The notes under the pieces: generated by a model | Databases searched by the model: none | Told to the model about the DNA's origin: nothing | The model's input: only the letters and a program-made list of their open reading frames with translations | Part shown: one piece after another, positions 7,298-12,859 of the stretch | Layout: every line of letters starts with the position of its first letter | How positions within the stretch are numbered: position 1 is the stretch's first letter | Position numbers and translations under genes: made by a program | Assembly (NCBI GenBank): GCA_003577005.1 | Contig: QEUW01000216.1 | Location: 1 to 12,859 of the forward strand | Length of the DNA: 12,859 nucleotides | Source of the DNA: Chloroflexota bacterium | GTDB lineage: Bacteria > Chloroflexota > Anaerolineae > Caldilineales > Caldilineaceae | Direction: 5' to 3'

Positions 7298-7747
7298 GTA
7301 CGACCATTAGCCGTCAAACAGATCGATACGGTTCAACAATGAGGTGCTACGGCAACAGTGACCGGGCGCTGGCGCAATCCTCGTTGGCAAGGTGTCATTT
7401 CTCGCATTGCTTGCTCCTTTACCGTGCCCTCCTTTGGCATCTCCACCCCGGTACAAATGTTTTATCACCGTTACTGGCAACCAGAGCGGCGCCTCTCAGT
7501 CCTGTTCGACTATGTCATTGAGGTTGGTGTTGAGGCTGTAACGATTCACCCGAACGCGCGCACCTGTGCCCGTTCTATTTCCTGCCTGGCTACCGCCCGG
7601 GAAGGGCTAGATAAAGATGGATGGCGTGCGTTGGAAGGCTCGGAAGAATCGCCCCACCGACACCCGCTTCAAGATACCGCGCCTTGCCCCGGCATCACTG
7701 TTCCTGCCTCCATCCAGCGCTCGCTTGGCGCTGAATCGTTCCATCCG
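7298..7747. other. Intergenic region between divergent P450 and radical SAM units
   Basis: About 450 bp without a gene that can be supported. One open + strand frame (GTG at 7358 to 7792) would encode 144 residues. It lacks a ribosome binding site, runs through the promoter at 7748-7756 and resembles no family I recognise. The region must contain the promoter of the P450 gene, but no convincing -35/-10 pair was found on the minus strand. It may hold a decayed gene. Confidence 0.4.
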
Positions 7748-7756
7748 TGGTATAAT
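7748..7756 (+). promoter_or_regulatory. Extended -10 promoter for the radical SAM unit
   Basis: TGGTATAAT combines the TGn extension (7748-7750) with a perfect TATAAT (7751-7756). A poor -35 (TTGGCG, 7725-7730) lies 20 bp upstream, which is usual for extended -10 promoters that depend little on the -35. Transcription would start near 7763, about 26 nt before the ATG of the small ORF. The same TGGTATAATC string occurs upstream of dnaE. Confidence 0.65.
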
Positions 7757-7788
7757 CTATCGCAGCTGCTCATCAGCGCTGTACAGAG

Positions 7789-7881
7789 ATGAGGGCTATG
7801 AATCTCACATTTGTCAGTGGCGCCGGACCGCCAATCGATGCTCCACTTGACCAGCGTATTGTAGAGGACTCGCCTCGCTAA
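7789..7881 (+). CDS. Possible 30-residue peptide ORF ahead of the radical SAM gene
   Basis: Thirty codons from ATG 7789 (or 27 from ATG 7798) to TAA at 7879-7881, ending 3 nt before the ATG of the radical SAM gene. It lies directly behind the extended -10 promoter. The peptide contains NLTFVSGAGPP in its first half and an acidic, Pro-containing end (IVEDSPR). It has no Cys, and the ribosome binding site is poor: GAGGG at 7791-7795 is only 2 nt from the second ATG. The radical SAM gene also lacks a good site at the right distance, so translation may be coupled through this frame. It could be a leader peptide, a substrate peptide of the radical SAM enzyme, or a chance frame; no homology was recognised. 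Confidence 0.35.
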   Translation: MRAMNLTFVSGAGPPIDAPLDQRIVEDSPR

Positions 7882-7884
7882 ATC

Positions 7885-8961
7885 ATGCTCGGACTGATCC
7901 CCAAACTTCCGCTCTACTGGGCCTTTCGCGCCTTTGGCTGGCCCAAGGTCAAGCCCTTTTCGATTGTCATCAGCGTCTCGTTTCGCTGCAACAGCAAATG
8001 TCGCACCTGCGATGTCTGGCGCAAACCCAACGACGACCTGACGCTGGAAGAGTGGGACAAGGTCTTTACCAGCCTGGGGCGCTCACCCTTTTATATGACC
8101 TTCACCGGCGGTGAACCCTTCCTGCGCGGTGATCTGGCCGACCTGGTGATCAGCGCCTACAAGCATTGCCAGCCCGAAGTGATCACCATCCCCACCAACG
8201 GCATGTTGACCGAACGCACCATCGAGCAAGTCGCCCGCATGTGCCGTGAGTGCCCCAAGAGCAGCATCGGCATCAATCTAAGCCTGGATGGCGTCGGCGC
8301 TGAGCACGACGATATCCGCGGGGTGGAAGGCAACTGGAAGCTCTCGCTCCAAACCTGGGAGCGACTCAAAGAGCTACAAAAAGAGCACAAGAACCTGGTA
8401 CTGACTGTGCATACGGTCGTCAGCCGCTTTAATGTTCACCGCTTTCGGGAGATCTACGCGGGTCTCCAGTTTCTCAAACCCGACAGCTACATCACCGAAG
8501 TGGCCGAGGAGCGAGTCGAACTTGACACCGTAGGCTGGGGCATCACCCCACGACCGGACGATTACGACGAGATCGCCGACTTTCTCAGCCAACAGGCGCG
8601 CCAGGCGCCGGCGAAAGGGATCGCCCGTTTCACCCAGGCCTTTCGCGCCCAGTACTACCAGTTCGCCAAGCGCGTCCTCCACGAGCGCGACCAGGTGATC
8701 CCCTGTTACGCCGGCTGGGCCAGCGCCCACATTGCCCCCAATGGTGATCTGTGGAGCTGCTGTATCCGCGCCGAGAGCGTGGGCAACCTGCGCCAGTACA
8801 ATTATGACATTACACCGCTCTGGCGCAGCCAGGCGATGGAACAACTGCGCGGCAGCATCAAGCGTAAAGAGTGCGCCTGCCCTATGGCCAATGCCAACTA
8901 TGCCAACATGCTACTCCACCCGCCTACCGTGGCCAAGGTGGTGCGCGATGTGATACTATGA
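7885..8961 (+). CDS. Radical SAM protein with C-terminal SPASM-like cysteine region
   Basis: 358 aa. The radical SAM cluster motif CNSKCRTC (C35, C39, C42; CxxxCxxC) binds a 4Fe-4S cluster that cleaves S-adenosylmethionine. [12 protein letters not shown] (GGEP at 75-78) is the SAM-binding motif, and NLSLDG at 131-136 is the usual strand after it. The C-terminal part (about 274-345) has C274, the pair C292/C293, and C330 and C332 in KECACPMAN, resembling a SPASM or twitch domain that holds further Fe-S clusters. Such proteins modify peptides, proteins or small molecules; the substrate is unknown. It overlaps the permease gene by ATGA, so the two are one translational unit. There is no strong ribosome binding site at the ATG; GAGGA (7864-7868) is about 16 nt away. 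Confidence 0.9.
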   Translation: MLGLIPKLPLYWAFRAFGWPKVKPFSIVISVSFRCNSKCRTCDVWRKPNDDLTLEEWDKVFTSLGRSPFYMTFTGGEPFLRGDLADLVISAYKHCQPEVITIPTNGMLTERTIEQVARMCRECPKSSIGINLSLDGVGAEHDDIRGVEGNWKLSLQTWERLKELQKEHKNLVLTVHTVVSRFNVHRFREIYAGLQFLKPDSYITEVAEERVELDTVGWGITPRPDDYDEIADFLSQQARQAPAKGIARFTQAFRAQYYQFAKRVLHERDQVIPCYAGWASAHIAPNGDLWSCCIRAESVGNLRQYNYDITPLWRSQAMEQLRGSIKRKECACPMANANYANMLLHPPTVAKVVRDVIL

Positions 8962-9902
8962 GGGCATCTTCGCAATCGCTGGCCGATGCGCCGGCCCCTT
9001 CTGTTGGCGTCACGACCAGCCCAGTCTGGCTGGGCTGGGGATTGGCCTTGTCGGCAACGGTCGCCAGCAGCATTGTCACACCGTTGGTGCGGGGTGCGGT
9101 TGTCGGCGGCATGGACCCGATCAGCCTGTTGCTGGCGCGCCTGTTGCTCGCTCTGGCGCTGATGGTGGGCACGACCGCGCTCATCGACCGGGTGCGTTTC
9201 CGGCTTGACGTGCCCGGTGCGCTGCGGGTGGGTGTGATTGGCGTGATCAGCGGCATCGAGATCTGTTGCTTTTTTGCCTCGCTCTCCTATGTGGACGCCT
9301 CTATGTCGGCCATGCTCAAGTCGACGCAGCCGTTGGTGGTCCTACTCATGTTGGCAGCGGGCGGTGAGCGGCTAACCGGGCGGCACCTGGTGCGGCTGGC
9401 CCTAGCCATGGCCGGCATCTATCTGCTCGTCGGGCCGGGCGGCCAGGTGGCGCCCATTGGGTTGTTGCTATTGGGGTTATCGCTACTACTCTACGCCGCC
9501 CAGTTGGTGCTGGTGCAGTGGTGGCTGGCGGACTACGATATCCGCACTATTACCCTCTACCTGACCGGCGTCATGACGCTAGTGATCGGCGCCTGGTGGT
9601 GGTTGGAGGGCGCAACGTGGCAGGCGCCCACCCGCAACGAGTGGATCGTCATCGGTGTGCTGGCGGTAATCAGCACCTATTTTGCCCGGATGGCGCTCTT
9701 CAGCGCTATCCGTCGCATCGGCAGCGGGCAGATCGCGCTCTTGTGGCCATTGCAGACACTGCTGATCATTGTCCTGTCGGTGCTCTTTTTGCACGAGCGG
9801 CTGACGCCGGTGCAGTGGGTGGGTGGGGTGTTGGTCCTCGCCAGTACCTTTCTCGCCATTGAACGGCTCGGCTGGCGGGCGCCGGCAAAGGGTATCCGGT
9901 AA
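8958..9902 (+). CDS. EamA/DMT-superfamily transporter (RhaT/YdcZ-like permease)
   Basis: 314 aa, about ten transmembrane segments in two homologous EamA halves (roughly 25-155 and 165-303). Family signatures are visible: in the first half the stretch [22 protein letters not shown] ends TM4-5, and in the second [25 protein letters not shown] ends with the typical E-x-L after TM9. DMT members export metabolites, amino acids or other small molecules. The frame is open upstream to 8871 inside the radical SAM gene, but the ATG at 8958 overlaps the TGA of that gene (ATGA) and gives the usual family length. The tight coupling suggests it moves a product or substrate of the radical SAM enzyme, which is an inference. 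Substrate unknown. Confidence 0.9.
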   Translation: MRASSQSLADAPAPSVGVTTSPVWLGWGLALSATVASSIVTPLVRGAVVGGMDPISLLLARLLLALALMVGTTALIDRVRFRLDVPGALRVGVIGVISGIEICCFFASLSYVDASMSAMLKSTQPLVVLLMLAAGGERLTGRHLVRLALAMAGIYLLVGPGGQVAPIGLLLLGLSLLLYAAQLVLVQWWLADYDIRTITLYLTGVMTLVIGAWWWLEGATWQAPTRNEWIVIGVLAVISTYFARMALFSAIRRIGSGQIALLWPLQTLLIIVLSVLFLHERLTPVQWVGGVLVLASTFLAIERLGWRAPAKGIR

Positions 9903-10055
9903 AGCAAATGTATGATCGACCAAGAAGCTGGTTTTGCGGGTATGCGTATCAGTTGTACACTGTCGTGCAATAGCAAGTCATGATTCTCATTGGCGGTGCA
10001 ATCTATGTTCCAAACGAAAGCGCCGGGCCAACGAACCTCAATTTGAGCAGCGCGT

Positions 10056-10667
10056 ATGGAGCGAGCACAAAAGATCATTGGTTCCGCACTTTTTCTCGTG
10101 AGCCTTTTGATATTAGCCGGCTGCAACCGCACCAGCGCCGCGGCGGCTCCCACCCCTGACGCACCGCCGTTACCCGCGGCGGCAGCGGTCGTGAAGCGCC
10201 CGCAACTTCCGGCGGTCATGCCAGAGCGGCTTCAGATCCCATCGATCAAGCTGGATATTCCGGTGGTGGAGCTGGGGTGGAGCACAAAGAAGGATAACAG
10301 CGGCGCCATCTTTAGCGATTGGGATGTGGCCGAATATGCGGCGGGGTGGCATAAGAACAGCGCCAAACTAAACGAGCCGGGCAACATCGTCCTGAGCGGG
10401 CACAACAACATCTACGGCGCCGTCTTTCGCGAGTTAGACCAGTTGCGCCGCGGGGACGCCATTACTGTGCAGGCGGGGACACAAAATCTTAAGTATGTGG
10501 TGCATGACGTGCTTATCGTGCCCGAAAAGTACGCCTCGCTCGAACAGCGCAAGCAAAACGCCAGTTGGATCGGCCAGTTCGAGGATGACCGGCTGACCCT
10601 TGTCAGCTGTTGGCCGCGCGACGACAACACGCATCGCATCATCGTCGTTGCCTTCCCACAAGGATAG
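10056..10667 (+). CDS. Sortase family protein with a lipoprotein-type signal peptide
   Basis: 203 aa cysteine transpeptidase that would cleave a sorting motif and join proteins to a cell-surface acceptor. The N-terminus has a short basic segment, a hydrophobic core and lipobox LILAGC with predicted lipidated Cys23, then an Ala/Pro-rich linker to about residue 55. The catalytic domain (about 56-203) starts with RLQIPSIKLDIPVVE. It contains the three catalytic residues: H116 in LSGHNN, C185 in TLVSCWP (a variant of TLxTC) and R194 in THRIIVVA. The short length fits a class D/E/F-like enzyme. The start at 10056 has only a weak GAGCAG upstream. A faint promoter-like pair (TTGCGG 9934-9939, TACACT 9956-9961) lies in the 153-bp gap before it. 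No LPXTG-type substrate gene is seen here. Confidence 0.88.
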   Translation: MERAQKIIGSALFLVSLLILAGCNRTSAAAAPTPDAPPLPAAAAVVKRPQLPAVMPERLQIPSIKLDIPVVELGWSTKKDNSGAIFSDWDVAEYAAGWHKNSAKLNEPGNIVLSGHNNIYGAVFRELDQLRRGDAITVQAGTQNLKYVVHDVLIVPEKYASLEQRKQNASWIGQFEDDRLTLVSCWPRDDNTHRIIVVAFPQG

Positions 10668-10673
10668 GATTTT

Positions 10674-10725
10674 GTAAGACAGGTAGACAGGTGATATCTA
10701 CTTATATACCGGTCTACCCGCTTAC
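10674..10725. terminator. Terminator-like inverted repeat between convergent sortase and rimI genes
   Basis: GGTAGACAGGT (10682-10692) pairs with ACCGGTCTACC (10708-10718), 10 of 11 bases, around a 15-nt AT-rich loop. The outer arms GTAAG (10674-10678) and CTTAC (10721-10725) extend the symmetry. It lies between two converging genes and overlaps the rimI stop codon, so a bidirectional terminator is likely, although no long U-run is present. It contains the same GTAGACAG unit as the palindrome at 3929-3992. Confidence 0.6.
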
Positions 10726-11279
10726 TTATCTGCCATCGCCGGCGACAGCGCCCGCAACTCCTCTAATCGCCGGGCCAGGGGCCGCCAGATGACGCCGTCG
10801 CCAAGCCCGGGTAGGGTGTAGAGCAGCGCATCTTCGCCATTGTCGCGATAATAACGCTTCCTCCGTCCCACCTCAACAAAGCCAAGCTTTTGATAGAGAT
10901 GTTGCGCCCCCACGTTGCTCACCCGCACCTCCAGCGTTGTCTCTGTAGCGCCCTGGCTGCGCGCCTGGGCCAACATCTCCAACAACAACCACTCACCCAG
11001 ATTACGCCGCCGCCAGTCTGGATGGGTGGCGAGGGTGACGATGTGCATCTCTTCACCCATGAGCCAGTAACCGCCGTAGGCCAGAATCGGGGGCAGCCCG
11101 TTGCGGCTGCGATCGCGTTGAGGGCGGATCACCCAGTAGAAGCCCAACCGGTTGAGACGTAATTCGTGACGGTAGGTGCTGGCGGGCCAGGGGGCGGGAA
11201 AACAGAGCGGCTCCAATATGCTGACTGCCTCGACATCATCCAGCGTCATTGGGCTAAAGATAAGGGTCGCATCCTGCAT
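10722..11279 (-). CDS. rimI: Ribosomal protein S18-alanine N-acetyltransferase RimI (GNAT)
   Basis: 185 aa GNAT acetyltransferase that transfers acetyl from acetyl-CoA to a protein N-terminus; the classic RimI target is ribosomal protein S18. The N-terminal PMTLDDVEAV and CFPAPWPASTYRHEL (about 10-40) match the RimI pattern. The acetyl-CoA motif A is HPDWRRRNLGEWLL (86-99), with Asn93 in place of the usual first Gly of RxxGxG/A. EVRVSNVGAQHLYQKLGF (117-134) is the usual motif B. It is about 30 residues longer than E. coli RimI, with a C-terminal tail. The frame is open upstream into tsaB, but the ATG at 11279, one base after the tsaB stop, is the natural start. It follows tsaB, a common arrangement; the fit to another GNAT substrate cannot be excluded. 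Confidence 0.87.
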   Translation of the reverse strand: MQDATLIFSPMTLDDVEAVSILEPLCFPAPWPASTYRHELRLNRLGFYWVIRPQRDRSRNGLPPILAYGGYWLMGEEMHIVTLATHPDWRRRNLGEWLLLEMLAQARSQGATETTLEVRVSNVGAQHLYQKLGFVEVGRRKRYYRDNGEDALLYTLPGLGDGVIWRPLARRLEELRALSPAMADK

Positions 11280-11280
11280 C

Positions 11281-11973
11281 TTATGGATTCCGAAGATAGA
11301 GTGGCTGGAGTGTCTTGAGGTCATCTGCCAGACCGGCAGCCAGGCGGCGCACGGCCAGTTGCGCAAGAGAACCAGCTCGCCGCCACCCGCTGACGGCATC
11401 GACAACGGCCACATGGTCGAGTACGGCCGCAGCACGGGCAACCGGTGTATCGAGTTCGCCGACTAGCCAGAGAGGGCCGACACTGCTCGCCAGCGCCCGG
11501 CTGAACTCCTCGATGCTTCCACCGTAGTGGTCAGAAACACCGGGACGATGGAACATGTTATTTGGGGAGAAAAAAGCCCAGTTGTAGCGCCCGCGTCCAG
11601 CCTGCAGATAGGCGCAAACCTGCGGCGGCGGTATCAACTGCGCAGCAAGCCCCAACCACGGCAGCGCCGTCACACAGAGGGTGGGCACGCCAACCACTCG
11701 CGGCGATGCTGATAAACCCAGTGCTATCCCTTTGACCGCACTGATAGCAATTCGCACGCCGGTAAAACTACCAGGGCCGGTTGTCACGGCCAGTGCAGTT
11801 ACTTCTGGCGGCGTCAGACCCAAACTCGCCAACATGTGCTCAGCAGTTGCCAATAGATCCTGCGTCTGGCGGCGGCGCGCTTGCCAGGTCCATTCAGCCA
11901 GCAACTGTGAAGCATTCAGGTCATAGATGCTCACCGAGGCTATCTCGGTGGCGGTGTCGAGCGCAAGTAGCAT
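11281..11973 (-). CDS. tsaB: tRNA threonylcarbamoyladenosine biosynthesis protein TsaB
   Basis: 230 aa actin-like ATPase-fold protein (YeaZ) that dimerises with TsaD in making t6A37 on ANN-reading tRNAs. The phosphate-1 strand LALDTATEIASVSIYD (3-18) and the motif TTGPGSFTGVRIAIS (64-78), highly characteristic of TsaB/TsaD, are clear. VGVPTL (94-99) and the end LQPLYLRNP are also typical. The length matches the family. The ATG at 11973 has no ribosome binding site, and the predicted transcription start lies only a few bases upstream, so the message may be nearly leaderless. It is followed by rimI after a 1-nt gap. tsaE and tsaD, often in the same cluster, are not in the window. Confidence 0.93.
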   Translation of the reverse strand: MLLALDTATEIASVSIYDLNASQLLAEWTWQARRRQTQDLLATAEHMLASLGLTPPEVTALAVTTGPGSFTGVRIAISAVKGIALGLSASPRVVGVPTLCVTALPWLGLAAQLIPPPQVCAYLQAGRGRYNWAFFSPNNMFHRPGVSDHYGGSIEEFSRALASSVGPLWLVGELDTPVARAAAVLDHVAVVDAVSGWRRAGSLAQLAVRRLAAGLADDLKTLQPLYLRNP

Positions 11974-11988
11974 GAGGGGTTATGAGAC

Positions 11989-12017
11989 ATAAGAAACGGC
12001 AGCAAGCGAATTGTCAA
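11989..12017 (-). promoter_or_regulatory. Promoter of tsaB-rimI, proximal
   Basis: On the minus strand a perfect -35 TTGACA (12012-12017) is separated by 17 bp from TCTTAT (11989-11994, 4/6 to TATAAT). Transcription would start only about 8-10 nt before the tsaB ATG, giving an almost leaderless message, which fits the absence of a ribosome binding site. Confidence 0.6.
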
Positions 12018-12024
12018 GATAACT

Positions 12025-12053
12025 ATCGTACGGAAAGAGGCGGAGTTCGTCAA
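12025..12053 (-). promoter_or_regulatory. Possible second (distal) tsaB promoter
   Basis: On the minus strand TTGACG (12048-12053) is 17 bp from TACGAT (12025-12030). It lies in tandem just upstream of the proximal tsaB promoter and would give a leader of about 45 nt. Confidence 0.35.
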
Positions 12054-12314
12054 CTCTGTTGCGGTGATTTTTGAGTACAGATTTTCGCGAATTGATGTGG
12101 ATTCAGTTTTACATCAGTGAAAACCCGTGAAAGCTGTGTTCAACTGTCACTTCTCGCTGCAAATCATCCCTGTCGATGCCACCCAAACTACACGATGGCG
12201 GGTTAGGGTCCGCAGCAGCGCTTTGGTATAATCCACCTGTCGCCTAGAACATCTGGGCCATTCCTGCCAACATCCTTCACATTCATAGACAGCGCAACTT
12301 GCGGACCGACGCCT
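12054..12314. promoter_or_regulatory. Divergent tsaB/dnaE intergenic region with extended -10 promoter for dnaE
   Basis: No gene is visible here. The + strand holds TGGTATAAT (12224-12232), an extended -10 identical to the one before the radical SAM unit, with transcription expected near 12239 and a dnaE leader of about 75 nt. No consensus -35 is present; TTAGGG (12203-12208) is the best candidate, at 18-bp spacing. A TTCGCGAA palindrome near 12083 and a TGATGT/ACATCA inverted pair (12093-12098, 12111-12116) could be protein-binding sites, but no regulator can be named. Confidence 0.5.
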
Positions 12315-12859
12315 ATGTCCTTCGTTCATCTGCACACCCATTCCGAATACTCGCTGCTCGACGGCCAGGGGCGGATCAAGAAGCTGGTGGCCGAGGCCAA
12401 ACGCTTGGGCCAGCCCGCCCTTGCGCTCACCGACCACGGCGTTATGCATGGCGCCATCGAGTTCTTCCGCACCTGCAAAGAGGCCGAGATCCGGCCGATC
12501 ATCGGGGTGGAGGCCTACCAGACGGTGTGGGGCCGGCCCATGGAAGGGCGCGACCCGGATTTCGACCGCGAGAACTATCACCTGCTCTTGCTGGCGAAGA
12601 ATATGATTGGCTATCGCAATCTGCTCAAAATTGCGTCGCATAGCCAGCTCAACGGCTATTACTACCGCCCACGCATCGACCATGACTTTCTGGAAAAACA
12701 TGCCAATGGGATCATTGCCACCACCGGCTGCATGGGCGCTGAAGTGCCGCAGTTGCTCAGCCAGGGCAAAGAGAAAGAGGCGTACGAGCGGCTGGGCTGG
12801 TATGTCGAGACCTTTGGCAAAGAGAACTTCTTTGTCGAGCTGCAAGAGCACAGCATCGA
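12315..12859 (+). CDS. dnaE: DNA polymerase III subunit alpha, N-terminal part (PHP domain), cut by window edge
   Basis: The first 181 codons of the replicative polymerase, open to the right edge. The PHP domain is clear: [15 protein letters not shown] (H5, H7, H9, D16), ALTDHG (D40, H41), GVEAY (E66) and [10 protein letters not shown] (H89), then YYRPRID and [15 protein letters not shown]. These are the metal-binding residues of the PHP active site, so the domain looks catalytically competent, unlike the degenerate PHP of E. coli DnaE. The start at 12315 gives the standard MxFVHLHxHSxYSLLDG beginning; no strong ribosome binding site precedes it. The polymerase catalytic domain would lie beyond the window. 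A DnaE2/ImuC-type paralog is less likely because the PHP metal residues are complete. Confidence 0.93.
   Translation, partial: MSFVHLHTHSEYSLLDGQGRIKKLVAEAKRLGQPALALTDHGVMHGAIEFFRTCKEAEIRPIIGVEAYQTVWGRPMEGRDPDFDRENYHLLLLAKNMIGYRNLLKIASHSQLNGYYYRPRIDHDFLEKHANGIIATTGCMGAEVPQLLSQGKEKEAYERLGWYVETFGKENFFVELQEHSI

Noticed and set aside
7358..7792. 144-codon + strand frame between P450 and radical SAM genes
   Set aside because: No ribosome binding site, no recognisable family, and it reads through the extended -10 promoter at 7748-7756; kept only as an open question.
8374..8844. 156-codon minus-strand frame inside the radical SAM gene
   Set aside because: Shadow of the coding frame that carries the SPASM-like cysteines.
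11280..11441. Upstream extension of rimI into tsaB
   Set aside because: The added 54 residues do not resemble the GNAT N-terminus; ATG 11279, one base after the tsaB stop, gives the canonical start.

Overview
The window looks like a chromosomal segment of a moderately GC-rich bacterium, most likely a member of the Chloroflexota (Caldilineae/Anaerolineae-like). This is an inference from the mixture of gene types: a Tat-exported lipoprotein sugar-binding protein with an Ala/Pro/Gly-rich linker, a lipoprotein-type sortase, a bacterial cytochrome P450, a tsaB-rimI pair and a dnaE with an intact PHP domain. No rRNA or tRNA gene, IS element, phage gene or CRISPR array is visible.

Region 1 (1-5890, + strand) is a carbohydrate-uptake and catabolism operon. 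It encodes a Tat/lipobox solute-binding protein, two ABC permeases, a xylose-isomerase-like TIM-barrel protein and a Gfo/Idh/MocA dehydrogenase. No ATPase subunit is encoded here, so the transporter probably borrows a shared MsmK/UgpC-type ATPase from elsewhere. Each of the first three gene junctions carries its own inverted repeat: a perfect 18-bp stem after the binding protein, an imperfect hairpin between the permeases, and a long palindrome made of GTAGACAG/CTGTCTAC octamers after the second permease. The two catabolic genes overlap by 4 nt. The likely logic is import of a sugar or polyol, oxidation by the dehydrogenase and isomerisation/epimerisation by the TIM-barrel enzyme. The substrate cannot be read from the sequence.

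Region 2 (5891-9902) has a cytochrome P450 on the - strand, convergent with the operon. It is separated by about 500 bp of apparently non-coding DNA from a divergent + strand unit. That unit starts with an extended -10 promoter, then a possible 30-codon ORF, a radical SAM protein with a C-terminal SPASM-like cysteine region, and an EamA/DMT-family permease overlapping it by ATGA. The order small ORF, radical SAM enzyme, exporter-like permease, next to a divergent P450, is the best candidate here for an undescribed natural-product or peptide-modifying system, but the peptide is weakly supported.

Region 3 (9903-12859) contains a sortase with an apparent lipoprotein signal peptide, a terminator-like inverted repeat carrying the same GTAGACAG unit, and the convergent - strand pair tsaB-rimI (tRNA t6A biosynthesis and N-terminal acetylation). 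A divergent promoter region follows, then the first 181 codons of dnaE (DNA polymerase III alpha), which runs off the right edge.
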